DNA of 64,000 nt. Source: Rhodothermales bacterium. GTDB lineage: Bacteria; Bacteroidota; Rhodothermia; Rhodothermales; JAHQVL01. Shown here one piece after another: positions 43,628 to 52,312 of this stretch. Below the pieces are notes generated by a model. The model was not told the DNA's origin and did not search any database. It worked only from the letters and a program-made list of their open reading frames with translations. The DNA lies in assembly GCA_041391505.1 (NCBI GenBank), contig JAWKNW010000009.1, positions 62,001-126,000 of the forward strand. Reading direction: 5' to 3'. The position numbers were made by a program, and so were the translations under genes. Positions within the stretch are counted from its first letter, which is position 1; each line of letters starts with the position of its first letter.

Positions 43628-44083
43628 ATGCACATCCCTGCAACGACGGTTGATGCCTATCTGGCCGCCGCTCCGGAGGAGCGCAGGCCGGCGCTGGAGA
43701 CCCTGCGCCAGGTCATCCTCGACCATCTGCCCGACGGCTTCGTCGAGCGCATCCAGTACGGTATGCCTGGCTATGTGGTGCCGCATGAGGCCTATCCACC
43801 GGGATACCACTGCAACCCGAAGGATCCGCTGCCCTTTCTGAGTTTTGCCTCGCAGAAGCACTTCATCGCCCTGTACCACATGGGGATGTATGCTAATCCG
43901 GCGCTGCTGGACTGGTTCACGCAGGCGTACCCGAAGCACTCCAAGCGCAAGCTGGACATGGGGAAGAGCTGCGTCCGCTTCAAAAAAGTGGAAGATATCC
44001 CCTTCGCGCTGATCGGCGAACTGGTGTCGAAGATGACCGTCTCGGACTGGATCGAGATCTACGAGCGGAACGTGCGCCGCTGA
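43628..44083 (+). CDS. DUF1801 / YdhG-like domain protein
   Basis: This 151-residue cytoplasmic protein has the YdhG-like fold of DUF1801. Recognisable features are TVDAYLAAAPEERRPALETL at the N-terminus, ERIQYGMPGYVV and the KLDMGKSCVRFKKVEDIP segment. The function is unknown; family members lie near SRPBCC and ArsR genes, as here, where an ArsR regulator is convergent with one base between stops. The ATG at 43628 starts right after a word-repeat array, and in-frame upstream sequence is a translation of that array. Confidence 0.88.
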   Translation: MHIPATTVDAYLAAAPEERRPALETLRQVILDHLPDGFVERIQYGMPGYVVPHEAYPPGYHCNPKDPLPFLSFASQKHFIALYHMGMYANPALLDWFTQAYPKHSKRKLDMGKSCVRFKKVEDIPFALIGELVSKMTVSDWIEIYERNVRR

Positions 44084-44084
44084 T

Positions 44085-44438
44085 TCAGCGCACCGGGGTC
44101 TGGGGCGGCGTTTCGAGACGCCGCAGCTCATCGATCAGGGCATCCAGGTGGGCAAACGCCGGCTCCCAGTGTTCGCGATAGGATTCCATCCAGTCGATGG
44201 CGGCCGCCATGGGTTCGGCGACAAGCCGGCAGGGGCGCTTCTGCGCCTCGCGCGTGCGGGAGATGAGCCCGGCGCGCTCGAGCACTTTGAGGTGCTTGGA
44301 GATGGCCGGCTGGGACATGTCGAAGGGCTTGGCAAGCTCCATGACCGTGGCTTCACCCGAAGCCAGACGGTGTAAGATGGCGCGCCGCGTAGGATCTGCG
44401 AGGGCGGCGAACGTGGCGTTGAGGCGTTCTGGCGTCAT
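44085..44438 (-). CDS. ArsR-family transcriptional regulator
   Basis: This 117-residue winged-helix repressor has the ArsR core: LADPTRRAILHRLASGEATV, then the recognition helix in DMSQPAISKHLKVLERAGLI, and a C-terminal helical tail. No metal-binding ELCVCDL-type motif is present, so it belongs to the non-metal group often paired with SRPBCC proteins. Its start lies next to a short region with two inverted half-sites at 44446-44472, a plausible autoregulatory operator. It is convergent with the DUF1801 gene. Confidence 0.93.
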   Translation of the reverse strand: MTPERLNATFAALADPTRRAILHRLASGEATVMELAKPFDMSQPAISKHLKVLERAGLISRTREAQKRPCRLVAEPMAAAIDWMESYREHWEPAFAHLDALIDELRRLETPPQTPVR

Positions 44439-44445
44439 GCGTCAT

Positions 44446-44472
44446 AACCGGGTTGTACTATAACCGAACGGT
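44446..44472. promoter_or_regulatory. Possible ArsR operator
   Basis: AACCGGGTT (44446-44454) and ACCGAACGGT (44463-44472) are two adjacent inverted half-site pairs 8-34 bases upstream of the ArsR start codon, separated by 8 bases; ATAACCG occurs in both. The position suits autorepression by the adjacent regulator. Short motif symmetry is the only evidence. Confidence 0.35.
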
Positions 44473-44654
44473 AATGTACGCCTTATGTCGCTGCGTGTCA
44501 AGCCTTTAGGCGGTGCATCTTGAAGATACACTGGATGCGTTCGGGCGATGAGGCGCTTTCGCACAGATGGGCGCGAAAGGCGATCGGGCTCTACCGCAGA
44601 GAGCCCGGCGTGCGTATACTGCGTCGTCCAGTCCCACCTCAAGCCCCATCCCCC

Positions 44655-45596
44655 ATGATCCGTCCCCGCTTTTCCGTCTGCGTGCTTATCGCGCTCCTCG
44701 CCGGCCTGGCCGCCTGCCGGCCCGAGGCGCAGCCGCCACTTTCGATGGCCACCGTGCCCATCACGCACTCCTTCTTCGTGGCCGGCCCCGAATTTACCGG
44801 CATCATCGGCGAGCGCGGCGAAACGATCTGGGATGCCGGCCGTCCCGGCGCGCGCGACGGGTATGTGCTCCCGAACGGACACGTGCTCATCTGCTGGAGC
44901 GACGTCGTCCAGGAATTCGACACCGGCCGCAACGTGGTCTTCTCGTACGCGTTGAGCGGCCCGAACGCCGAACTGGGCACCGCCGTCCGGCTCGACGACG
45001 GCCTCACCCTGATCACCGAGCTGGGCGTGCAGCCTCGCATCGTCGAGGTGGAGCGGGAAGGCCGCGTGGTGCACGAAACGCCGCTGCAGCCGGAGACGGA
45101 CAACGCGCACATGCAGACGCGCATGGCGCGCAAGCTGCCGAACGGCAACTACCTGGTGCCGCACCTGCTGGCATTTGCGGTGAAGGAATACACGCCGGCC
45201 GGCGAAGTCGTGAACACGATCCGAACCGACCTCGCCCCGCTGGGCGGGCGTGAAGGGGAAAACTGGCCGTTCACGGCCATCCGGCTGGAAAACGGGCACA
45301 CCCTCATCAACCTCACGCACGGCAACAAGACGATCGAGGTGGATGAGCAGGGCGCTGTGGTCTGGCGGATGTCGAACGAAGACGTTCCGACGCCGATCTT
45401 TGTCGACCCCTGCGGCGCGCAGCGCCTGCCCAATGGCCACACGGTCATCGCGAGCTACGGGGCGACCGAAGGCGTCAAGCTGTTCGAGGTGACGCCCCGG
45501 AAGGAGGTCGTCTGGACCTATGACGGGTACCGGGTGCACCATTTTCAGATCCTGACGACAAACGGCCGGCCGCACACGGAGACGCCGTTGAAATAG
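44655..45596 (+). CDS. Lipoprotein with aryl-sulfotransferase-like beta-propeller repeats
   Basis: This 313-residue protein has a lipobox at Cys21 (ALLAGLAAC). About six repeats of a propeller-like pattern follow: a G-x-x-L-P-N-G-H/N motif such as DGYVLPNGHVLICW, ARKLPNGNYLVPH and AQRLPNGHTVIAS, each followed by a glutamate/valine strand (VQEFDT, IVEVER, KLFEVT). This pattern is seen in PQQ-like and aryl-sulfate-sulfotransferase-like propellers. No catalytic motif is evident. I chose the ATG at 44655 to place the lipobox correctly. A cyclase-family gene follows 36 bases later and may be co-transcribed. Confidence 0.8.
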   Translation: MIRPRFSVCVLIALLAGLAACRPEAQPPLSMATVPITHSFFVAGPEFTGIIGERGETIWDAGRPGARDGYVLPNGHVLICWSDVVQEFDTGRNVVFSYALSGPNAELGTAVRLDDGLTLITELGVQPRIVEVEREGRVVHETPLQPETDNAHMQTRMARKLPNGNYLVPHLLAFAVKEYTPAGEVVNTIRTDLAPLGGREGENWPFTAIRLENGHTLINLTHGNKTIEVDEQGAVVWRMSNEDVPTPIFVDPCGAQRLPNGHTVIASYGATEGVKLFEVTPRKEVVWTYDGYRVHHFQILTTNGRPHTETPLK

Positions 45597-45632
45597 CCAC
45601 GCGACCCAAATCCACACGATCTCACGACTCCG

Positions 45633-46595
45633 ATGCGACGTATCGCTTTCCTCGTTTTGGTCCTGCTCATGGCGCCGGCTTTGCCGCTCCACGCACAGAC
45701 CCGTGACGCCGGCCCCTGGTGGCCGAACGACCTCTGGGGCGCCGCCGATCAGTCCGGCGCTTCGAACTGGATCACCCCGGAGAAAATCCTGGAGGCAATC
45801 GCCCTCGTCAAGACCGGCAAGGTCTACGAACTCGGCAACGTCTACGAGCGCGGCATGCCGCTGCTCGGCCAGCGCACCTACGCGATCGTCATGCCCGGCC
45901 TCCCGACCAGCGGGCCGGTTGGGGATCAAAAGCTGGTGTTCAACGAAGAGTTTATCGCCAGCGAAATCGGGCAGGTCGGCACGCAGTTCGATGGAATGGG
46001 GCATGTCGGCCAGCGGATGACGATGGCCGACGGCAGGGAGACGGATGTCTATTACAACGGTTTCACGTCGGACGAGATGGCCGATCCCTATGGGCTGCAA
46101 CGCCTCGGGGTCGAGAACATCAAACCGATCATCACGCGGGGCGTGCTGATCGACCTGGCCGGCTACCAGGGCGTCGAGCGCCTGCCCGAACACTACGAGG
46201 CGACACTGGCCGACGTACGCGGCGCCCTGGCGCGGCAGGGGATGAATGAAAACGACCTCCGCCCCGGCGATGCGCTGCTCTTCAACTTCGGCTGGTGGAC
46301 CCTCTGGCCCGATCCGATCACCCACAACCAGGGCGTCATCCCGGCCATCGGGATGGACGTGGTGCAGTGGATCATCGGCCGGCAGCCGGCGATGGTCGGG
46401 TCCGACCTCGCCCTCGACGGCGCGGCGATGCGCGTCCACCCCGAGCTGACGATGAAAAACGGGATCGGCAACCTGGAGTTTATGAACTTCGGCCCCCTGA
46501 TGGCCGATCCGGGATGGGAATTCCTGCTCATCGTCACGCCCTTGCGGCTCAAGGGGGCCACCGGCTCGCCCTCGCGGCCGATCGCCATCCGGTGA
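45633..46595 (+). CDS. Cyclase-family (kynurenine formamidase-like) hydrolase, secreted
   Basis: This 320-residue protein has a signal peptide (LMAPALPLHAQ). The cyclase-family metal site reads QVGTQFDGMGHVGQRM, the variant common in the large secreted branch where the usual GTHxD is GTQxD and a later histidine completes the site. Further family features are PITHNQGVIPAIG and VGSDLALDGAAM. It probably hydrolyses an amide or lactone; the substrate is unknown. It overlaps the start of the GNAT gene by 4 bases (GTGA), suggesting coupling, and follows the beta-propeller lipoprotein closely. Confidence 0.85.
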   Translation: MRRIAFLVLVLLMAPALPLHAQTRDAGPWWPNDLWGAADQSGASNWITPEKILEAIALVKTGKVYELGNVYERGMPLLGQRTYAIVMPGLPTSGPVGDQKLVFNEEFIASEIGQVGTQFDGMGHVGQRMTMADGRETDVYYNGFTSDEMADPYGLQRLGVENIKPIITRGVLIDLAGYQGVERLPEHYEATLADVRGALARQGMNENDLRPGDALLFNFGWWTLWPDPITHNQGVIPAIGMDVVQWIIGRQPAMVGSDLALDGAAMRVHPELTMKNGIGNLEFMNFGPLMADPGWEFLLIVTPLRLKGATGSPSRPIAIR

Positions 46596-47059
46596 GTTCT
46601 GTGCATCCCCCCGACGAGCACCTCGTGGTGCGACCGTATATGCCGGCCGATCGAGCGACCTGCCTCGCCCTGCTCGCCGGCAATACGCCCCGCTACTTCC
46701 TGCCCTCCGACCGGGACGACTATGCGCGTTTCCTCGATGCGCTGCCCGGGCCGTACGTCGTCATCGAACACGAAGGCGCGATGTGTGCCGCCGGTGGCTG
46801 GGCGATGGATCCCGATGGGGTGGCCGTGCTGACCTGGGGGTTGGTCGACACCGCACTACATCGACGAGGTATCGGAACCCGGCTGGTGCGCCACAGGCTG
46901 GATGCCATGCGCGAGGCCGGCGTCGCCGGCGAGGTGCGTTTGCATACCATTCCGCAGGTTCAGGGCTTCTACGAGAAGCTGGGGTTTCGCGTCGAAGTCG
47001 TTGCACCCGATGGCTTTGGCCCCGGGTTCGACAGGGTTACCATGGGGTGCCGGCTGTAA
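46592..47059 (+). CDS. GNAT-family N-acetyltransferase
   Basis: This 155-residue GNAT protein opens its core with LVVRPYMPADRATCLAL. The acetyl-CoA-binding segment is LVDTALHRRGIGTRLVRHRL, with the RRGIG turn, and the C-terminal VQGFYEKLGFRVEVV is typical. The start is GTG at 46592, overlapping the cyclase stop by four bases; GTG at 46601 is an alternative. The acceptor substrate is unknown. It converges on the BadF/NAGK-type kinase, with 15 bases between stops. Confidence 0.9.
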   Translation: MSSVHPPDEHLVVRPYMPADRATCLALLAGNTPRYFLPSDRDDYARFLDALPGPYVVIEHEGAMCAAGGWAMDPDGVAVLTWGLVDTALHRRGIGTRLVRHRLDAMREAGVAGEVRLHTIPQVQGFYEKLGFRVEVVAPDGFGPGFDRVTMGCRL

Positions 47060-47074
47060 CCGACACGCGTTTCG

Positions 47075-47983
47075 TCACGCCGTCATCGCCAGATTGACGG
47101 CCGCCTCGACGGGTGAGGTGGAGAGCCGGCCCACGTCGAGTGCCGGCAGGGCTTCCTTGAGTGCGCCGGCCAGCAGGGAGGCGAAGCCGGCGTCGTCGGT
47201 GAGCCCGCCGGTGAAGCGCAGCGTTCGGTCGATGGTCGGGTTGGTCCGCAGAAGCATCACGGCCTGGCCGGCCAGCGCGGTGGTTTGCGCGTGAAGGATG
47301 GCCTTGCAGACGGCGTCGCCCTGTGCCGCGCCCTGAAGCACCAGCGGGGCGACGGCGGCCATCGACCAGTCGGGGCGATAGACGCGCTCGACCAGGTGCT
47401 CGGGGCGCGTCATATCGAAGGATCCTTGCAGGAGGCTCGCCAGGATCGTGGGTGGACCGCCGTCGTACGCCCGGGCGACGGCCTGCAGGCCGGCCTGCCC
47501 GATGCGGTATCCGCCACCCTCGTCGCCCAGCAGATACCCCCATCCACCCGCTCGAACCCGTTCGCCCTCTGCGGTTCGAGCGAGCACGATGGAGCCGGTG
47601 CCGGCGATGATCAGCGCGCCGCTGCCGGATGCCCCGAACGCAGCGTGCAGGGCCAGATCGGCGTCGGAGAGGACGACCAGCCGGTCGGGCGCGAGCGGCG
47701 GCAGGTAGCGATGGAAGGCATCGAGGAACGCTTCCGTGTCGGCCGGCCGGCCGAGACCGGCGACGCCGAGGCCCACGCCCGCGAGCCGGTGCAGCGGCTG
47801 GACCCTGCAGTGGGTCTGGATCAGCTCCGCCAGCAGTCGGGCGGAGGCCTCGTAGCCGATCCGGTGCGGGTTGGCGCCGGGCCCCTCGGCCTGAATGAGC
47901 GTCTCGCCCTCCCGAGTGCGTCCGAGCAGCCGCGAGCGGGTGCCGCCGGCGTCGATGCCGATATACAGGCTGGGGGGCGTCAT
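47075..47983 (-). CDS. BadF/BcrA-type ATPase, N-acetylglucosamine-kinase-like
   Basis: This 302-residue member of the actin-like ATPase fold has LYIGIDAGGTRSRLLG at the phosphate 1 site, ALIIAGTGSIVLAR and GWGYLLGDEGGGYRIG. These fit the BadF/BcrA family that includes N-acetylglucosamine kinases. A role in amino-sugar recycling is a reasonable inference, but the sugar is not proven. It is the last gene of a leftward run, 12 bases after the penicillin-acylase homologue. Confidence 0.87.
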   Translation of the reverse strand: MTPPSLYIGIDAGGTRSRLLGRTREGETLIQAEGPGANPHRIGYEASARLLAELIQTHCRVQPLHRLAGVGLGVAGLGRPADTEAFLDAFHRYLPPLAPDRLVVLSDADLALHAAFGASGSGALIIAGTGSIVLARTAEGERVRAGGWGYLLGDEGGGYRIGQAGLQAVARAYDGGPPTILASLLQGSFDMTRPEHLVERVYRPDWSMAAVAPLVLQGAAQGDAVCKAILHAQTTALAGQAVMLLRTNPTIDRTLRFTGGLTDDAGFASLLAGALKEALPALDVGRLSTSPVEAAVNLAMTA

Positions 47984-47995
47984 GGGGCAGGACGT

Positions 47996-50041
47996 TTATC
48001 GCTCGGCCGGTACGAGCCGCGTTACGGATTCCGGCGGCATGCCGGCGTGCAGGCGATGGGCATCCGGAGGCTGGACCGGGATGCGGTACCGCCCCAGGAA
48101 TCCGGAGGCGTCGAGCGATCGCCGAAGGGTGTACAGCGTGTCGTTGGCGGCCGCGTGGGTCCAGGCATCCCAGGTGGCGGAGGCCTGAAAGCCGTCGTTC
48201 GTTTCAAACGACCCCCAGCAGAGGGTGGAAGGATGACCGCGCCCGGGCAGTTGGAGGGGGGCGAAGCGGGTGTCCGCCTGCATGTGTTTGTTGCTTTGCA
48301 GCACACCCCCGTGCGACCAGGCCGGATACAGGAAGATGCTTGGCCGGTAGTTCTCCAACCGCCACGTGCTCAGGTCGTTGCTCAGCGAATCGGCCAGCAC
48401 ATCGACCGCGGAGCGGAAGGCGGTCAGCAGGACGGCGTCCTCGGGGAGGGTGTCGAAGTCGCCGGGGCCGGCGAGGGCGCCGCGCTGCAGTTGCGTCAGC
48501 CAGGCTTCGAAGATGGCCGCGCCGATGCTGGCGCGCGCGTACGAAAAATCCCAGTTGCGCAGGTAGGTCAGGGCGTCGCGGTCGATGGCGGTGAGGCTGT
48601 CCGATCGGCCCAGGGCGGCCAGGAAGCGGGGGGTGAGGTCGGCCGCCCACTCGCTGTAGCAGTCGTCGTTCCAGGTGGCGAGCCGGCCGGCGTCGTCCGC
48701 TACGCGGGACAAGGCGTCGAGGTGGCGCGCGAGGTACGGCGTCCAGGGCGTGCCGCCGATCAGGGTGACGGAGCCGACCGTCTCGCGGTAGGGCGGTACG
48801 CCGGCGACATCCCACGACCCATCCGGACGCATCCGAACCGTGGCGCCGTCGAAGAGGGAAAACGCCGCGCTGTCCGCCGTGGCCAGCTGACGCCAGGCGT
48901 CGAAGTCCGTCCCCGGGCCGAGGCCGGACCAGAACAGGGTCAGCGCCGAGTCGGGGATCGAACCGCTGGTGTCCGGGAGCGAGAAGAACTGGATGTGTCC
49001 GTCTCCCGGACGGAAGGTGTGCAAAAACTCCAGTCCCCCGCGGCCCTCGATCCGCTCGTGGATCGTCGGGACGCTATCCGACAGGGCGGTCGGGGCCATG
49101 CGAAGCCGGGCCGTGCTGTGGAGCAGCCCCGCCCAGCTGCCGGCGCCGGAGCGGCCGGTCGGCGTGATGGGGGAGCCCGGGATGCCGGCGACGATGCGGG
49201 ATCCGGCCGGCGTCTGGATGAGCGTCTCCAGCAGGAGCGGCGTCGGCGTGGATCCGGTCACATAGCGTTCGCCCAGCAGGGTGTCGGTCGAGTCGCTGTA
49301 GACCCAGGCAAAGCCGTAGTCGAAACTGTGGAGCTGGAGCCAGGAGCGCAGCGCGCGGTCGGACGCCAGGAAGCGGGCGAACGAGGCCGGCTGGGTGGCC
49401 GGCGCGGAGGTCGTATCGAGCTGCACGGCGAGCCAGGCCATCAGCCGTTCGATCGCGAGCGTATGCCAGGGGCGCCAGCGATCCGGGGTGATCTGGAGGA
49501 GGGCGAACTCGTCGCGGGTCAGGAAGGCGGTTTCGTCGAACGCGGTGTTGATCCCGTCCGCGTAGGCGCGCAGCCAGTCCTGCTGGCCGGCGGGCAGGGT
49601 CCGGAAGGTTTCGCGGGCCAGCGACTCGAACCGGAGTTCGCGGGTGAAACGGTCGAGTTCGAGCAGATCGGGGCCGAACCAGAGCGTGAGTTCGCCCCGT
49701 GCCGTCTGCCGCCAGAGGGCGATCTGCCAGAGGTAGGATGTGGCATGCGCATACCCCAGCGCGACGGCCGCGTCCCGCTCGTCGTTCGCCGAGACGCGCA
49801 CGCCGCCGTCGGCGAGCCATCCGATCTCCGCCGGCTGCTGCAGGCCCCGGAGCCGCGCGCTGTTCGGCACCCCCGGGGTGATGCCGTATGCGAGAAACCA
49901 GATCGTCGCCGTCGACGCGATAGCCAGCAGGATGAGCGCCACGACGGGCCAGAACAGCCGCGCCCCCAGCCCGACAAACGGGAGGGTAGCGCCCTGCGGG
50001 AGGTGCGGTATCGGAAAAGGAAGTCGATTGCGAGCGTTCAT
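47996..50041 (-). CDS. Penicillin-acylase-family protein, nucleophile motif apparently lost
   Basis: This 681-residue protein from the ATG at 50041 has an N-terminal membrane anchor (about 27-53). It is shaped like Ntn-hydrolase penicillin acylases: an alpha-like region (GYAHATSYLWQIALWRQ, LRAYADGINTAF), the AGIPGSPITPTGR segment and a C-terminal WNDDCYSEWAADLTP/GHPSTLCWGSFETND region. The motif S-N-x-W that supplies the catalytic serine reads G-F-A-W at about residues 243-246, and the usual N-D-P-H-L is absent. It may be a non-catalytic homologue. It lies 12 bases upstream of the NAGK-like gene and 36 bases after polX. Confidence 0.8.
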   Translation of the reverse strand: MNARNRLPFPIPHLPQGATLPFVGLGARLFWPVVALILLAIASTATIWFLAYGITPGVPNSARLRGLQQPAEIGWLADGGVRVSANDERDAAVALGYAHATSYLWQIALWRQTARGELTLWFGPDLLELDRFTRELRFESLARETFRTLPAGQQDWLRAYADGINTAFDETAFLTRDEFALLQITPDRWRPWHTLAIERLMAWLAVQLDTTSAPATQPASFARFLASDRALRSWLQLHSFDYGFAWVYSDSTDTLLGERYVTGSTPTPLLLETLIQTPAGSRIVAGIPGSPITPTGRSGAGSWAGLLHSTARLRMAPTALSDSVPTIHERIEGRGGLEFLHTFRPGDGHIQFFSLPDTSGSIPDSALTLFWSGLGPGTDFDAWRQLATADSAAFSLFDGATVRMRPDGSWDVAGVPPYRETVGSVTLIGGTPWTPYLARHLDALSRVADDAGRLATWNDDCYSEWAADLTPRFLAALGRSDSLTAIDRDALTYLRNWDFSYARASIGAAIFEAWLTQLQRGALAGPGDFDTLPEDAVLLTAFRSAVDVLADSLSNDLSTWRLENYRPSIFLYPAWSHGGVLQSNKHMQADTRFAPLQLPGRGHPSTLCWGSFETNDGFQASATWDAWTHAAANDTLYTLRRSLDASGFLGRYRIPVQPPDAHRLHAGMPPESVTRLVPAER

Positions 50042-50077
50042 CCGGCCCCGGCCGTCTTGTGCCAACGAGAAACGCGC

Positions 50078-51775
50078 TTACCGGCGCGTCCGTTTCGGGC
50101 GCGGCCGGCTCAGCCATTCCGAAAACGCCTCCAGGGAGAGGGCGTTGAGGCACTGGGAGGGTTCGAGCCAGCCCTTCCGGGCGGCCTCGACGCCCCAGCG
50201 CATGTCCGCGAGGCCTTCGCGGGTGTGGGCGTCTGGGTTGATGGAGATCATGACGCCGCGGTCGGTGGCGGCCTTGATCCACCGCCAGTCGAGGTCGAGC
50301 CGGTAGGGATTGGCGTTCAGTTCGATGGCGACGCCCTGTTCGGCGCAGGCGTCGAGGATGCGCTCGTAGTCGAGCGGGTAGCCCTCGCGGACGAGCAGGA
50401 GCCGGCCCGTCGGGTGGCCGAGGATGGTCGTATAGGGGTTTTCGATGGCGCGGACGATGCGGGCGGTGGCGTCGGCCTCGTTCATGTTCATCCGGGTGTG
50501 CACGCTCGCGACGATGAGATCGAACGAGGCGAGCACGTCCTCGGGGTAGTCGAGCGAGCCATCGGCGAGGATGTCGCTCTCGATCCCGCTGAAAATCTTG
50601 AAGGGGATGCCGCGCCCGGCGTAGCCGGCGTTGAGCCGGCGGATCTCATCCTGTTGCTGCGCAACGCGTTCCGGCGCCAGTCCGTTCGCGATGACGAGCG
50701 ACTGGCTGTGGTCGCAGATCCCGAAATACGACAGCCCGAGCGCGCGGGTGGCTTCCGCCATCTCCTCCAGGCTGTGGGCGCCGTCGCTGTAGCGCGAATG
50801 GTTGTGGAGCGTGCCCTGGAGATCCTGGTATTCGATGAGGCGGGGGAGCCGGCCGGCGGCGGCCTCCAGCTCGCCGCGCCCCTCGCGAAGCTCCGGCGGG
50901 ACGGGCGCGAGGCCGGCGCGTGTGTAGAGTTCGTCCTCCTCGGCCACCTCGGGCAGCCCGCCGAGGCGGTCCGTCAGCGCGGCGACATGGACCTCAGCCC
51001 CGGTCAGTTGGAACAGGGCGGTGCCGAACCGTTCCGGGGGGGTGAGGTGGATGACGACGCGCAAGCCGTCGGGGAGCGCGCCGTCGATCACGGTCTGGCC
51101 GTCCGGCCCGGCCGCGGTCTTCGCGGCGCTGACAAAGGGGGCGCAGGCTTCGGCCACGCGGTCGGGCGAGGCCCCGGTGACGAGCAGATCGACCTGCTCC
51201 ACGGTTTCGCACTTGCGGCGAAAGGCGCCGGCCGGTTCGAGGCGCTCGACGGCGCCGCGCAAGGCCTCGATCAGGGATGCGGCCTGCCCCGCGGCGTCGG
51301 CGTAGCGCCGGTGGGCGCTGTACTGCTTGAGCAGGCGGATATTTTCGAGGATGTTCTCCTGCGTCTTTTCGCCAAAACCGTCCAGATCGGCCAGCCGGCC
51401 GATGGTGCAGGCTTCCTCCAGTTCGGCGATGGACGTGATTTCGAGCTGGAGCCAGATGGCGCGCACCTTTTTGGCGCCGAGCCCCTTGATCCGCATCATG
51501 TCGAGCACGCCCGGCGGGATGGCGCCGAGCAGTTCGTCGCGCGCCTCGAAGCTGCCGGTCTGCACCAGTTCGTCGATCTGTGCGGCGAGGCCGGCTCCGA
51601 TCCCTTTGACCAACGTGAGCGTGCCGGCGGCGAGCATATCGGCCGCCGGTTCTTCGAGTCGTTCTACCGTGCGCGCCGCGTTCGCCATGGCGCGCGCCCG
51701 AAACGGATTGCCGCCCGTCAGTTCGATCAGGGCGGACGTCTCCTTGAGGTACTTACCTATCGTTTTGTTATGCAT
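50078..51775 (-). CDS. polX: PolX-type DNA polymerase/3'-5' exonuclease with degenerate polymerase site
   Basis: This 565-residue protein has an 8-kDa-like helix-hairpin region (TLTLVKGIGAGLAAQ and MRIKGLGAKKVRAIW), a Pol-beta-like palm (about 175-300), and a C-terminal PHP phosphoesterase (LQGTLHNHSRYSDGAHSL, FGICDHSQS, INPDAHTREGL). PHP metal residues look complete, so exonuclease or endonuclease activity is expected. In the palm, the D-x-D of the family reads Q-V-D (CETVEQVDLLV), and the later V-D-x-R reads V-V-I-H, so two of three catalytic aspartates appear lost. The start is ATG 51775; GTG 51784 is possible. Confidence 0.93.
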   Translation of the reverse strand: MHNKTIGKYLKETSALIELTGGNPFRARAMANAARTVERLEEPAADMLAAGTLTLVKGIGAGLAAQIDELVQTGSFEARDELLGAIPPGVLDMMRIKGLGAKKVRAIWLQLEITSIAELEEACTIGRLADLDGFGEKTQENILENIRLLKQYSAHRRYADAAGQAASLIEALRGAVERLEPAGAFRRKCETVEQVDLLVTGASPDRVAEACAPFVSAAKTAAGPDGQTVIDGALPDGLRVVIHLTPPERFGTALFQLTGAEVHVAALTDRLGGLPEVAEEDELYTRAGLAPVPPELREGRGELEAAAGRLPRLIEYQDLQGTLHNHSRYSDGAHSLEEMAEATRALGLSYFGICDHSQSLVIANGLAPERVAQQQDEIRRLNAGYAGRGIPFKIFSGIESDILADGSLDYPEDVLASFDLIVASVHTRMNMNEADATARIVRAIENPYTTILGHPTGRLLLVREGYPLDYERILDACAEQGVAIELNANPYRLDLDWRWIKAATDRGVMISINPDAHTREGLADMRWGVEAARKGWLEPSQCLNALSLEAFSEWLSRPRPKRTRR

Positions 51776-51853
51776 CGCCGGCACTCGTTCAGGATGAAGT
51801 GCCGTAAGGTAAGGAATAGTTCGGGCAAGTGGGATGGGGGCGGCGAGGCCGGC

Positions 51854-52192
51854 CTAGCGCGCCCTGAAGAGGGCGTCCGGACTGATGGAGTCGTGCAGGG
51901 TGTGGCCGAGAATGGCGATCGACGGGTCGTCTTCCTCCAGGTCGTAGGAGGCGTAGCGGGGATTGATGCTGGAGACGCGGAGCCGGTTGCCCGGGAGCCG
52001 CTGAATCTGTTTGACCATCTCATGGCCATCGAGGCGGACGACGTAGAGTCCGTCGTGCGTCACCCGGTCGGCCGGTACGAAGTGGAAGGTCTCACCGGGG
52101 GCGAGATCCGGAAGCATGCTGTCGCCGCGGATCGTGACCGTATGTTCGACCCGGCGCGCGAGCGCGGAAGGCTGCTTCTTGCGTAGTTCCAT
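51854..52192 (-). CDS. S24/S26-type peptidase domain protein without DNA-binding domain
   Basis: This 112-residue protein corresponds to the C-terminal peptidase domain of LexA/UmuD-like proteins. The catalytic serine is in TIRGDSMLPDLAPGE and the lysine in GHEMVKQIQRLPG, so the Ser-Lys dyad looks intact. No helix-turn-helix precedes it. A longer in-frame N-terminus to 52297 is proline- and charge-rich and unlikely. It lies downstream of a nucleotidyltransferase gene of the type seen in exopolysaccharide loci, where small S24/S26 peptidases also occur. Its role could be regulation by self-cleavage or protein processing; neither is proven. Confidence 0.78.
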   Translation of the reverse strand: MELRKKQPSALARRVEHTVTIRGDSMLPDLAPGETFHFVPADRVTHDGLYVVRLDGHEMVKQIQRLPGNRLRVSSINPRYASYDLEEDDPSIAILGHTLHDSISPDALFRAR

Positions 52193-52312
52193 AGGGATGT
52201 TCGGGTGATTCCAGGAATCGGTGTGCCGGCTGGCGGCGAAACCGCGCGGGTCGCGCGGCGCCTCAGCCAGGAAAGGGCCGTCGCTCGGCGGCGGCATGCG
52301 GTGATGGGTCGA

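Noticed and set aside
47285..52186. A 1633-residue open frame on the plus strand
   Set aside because: It is antisense to four recognisable genes (NAGK-like, acylase homologue, polX, S24) and shows no domain or motif.
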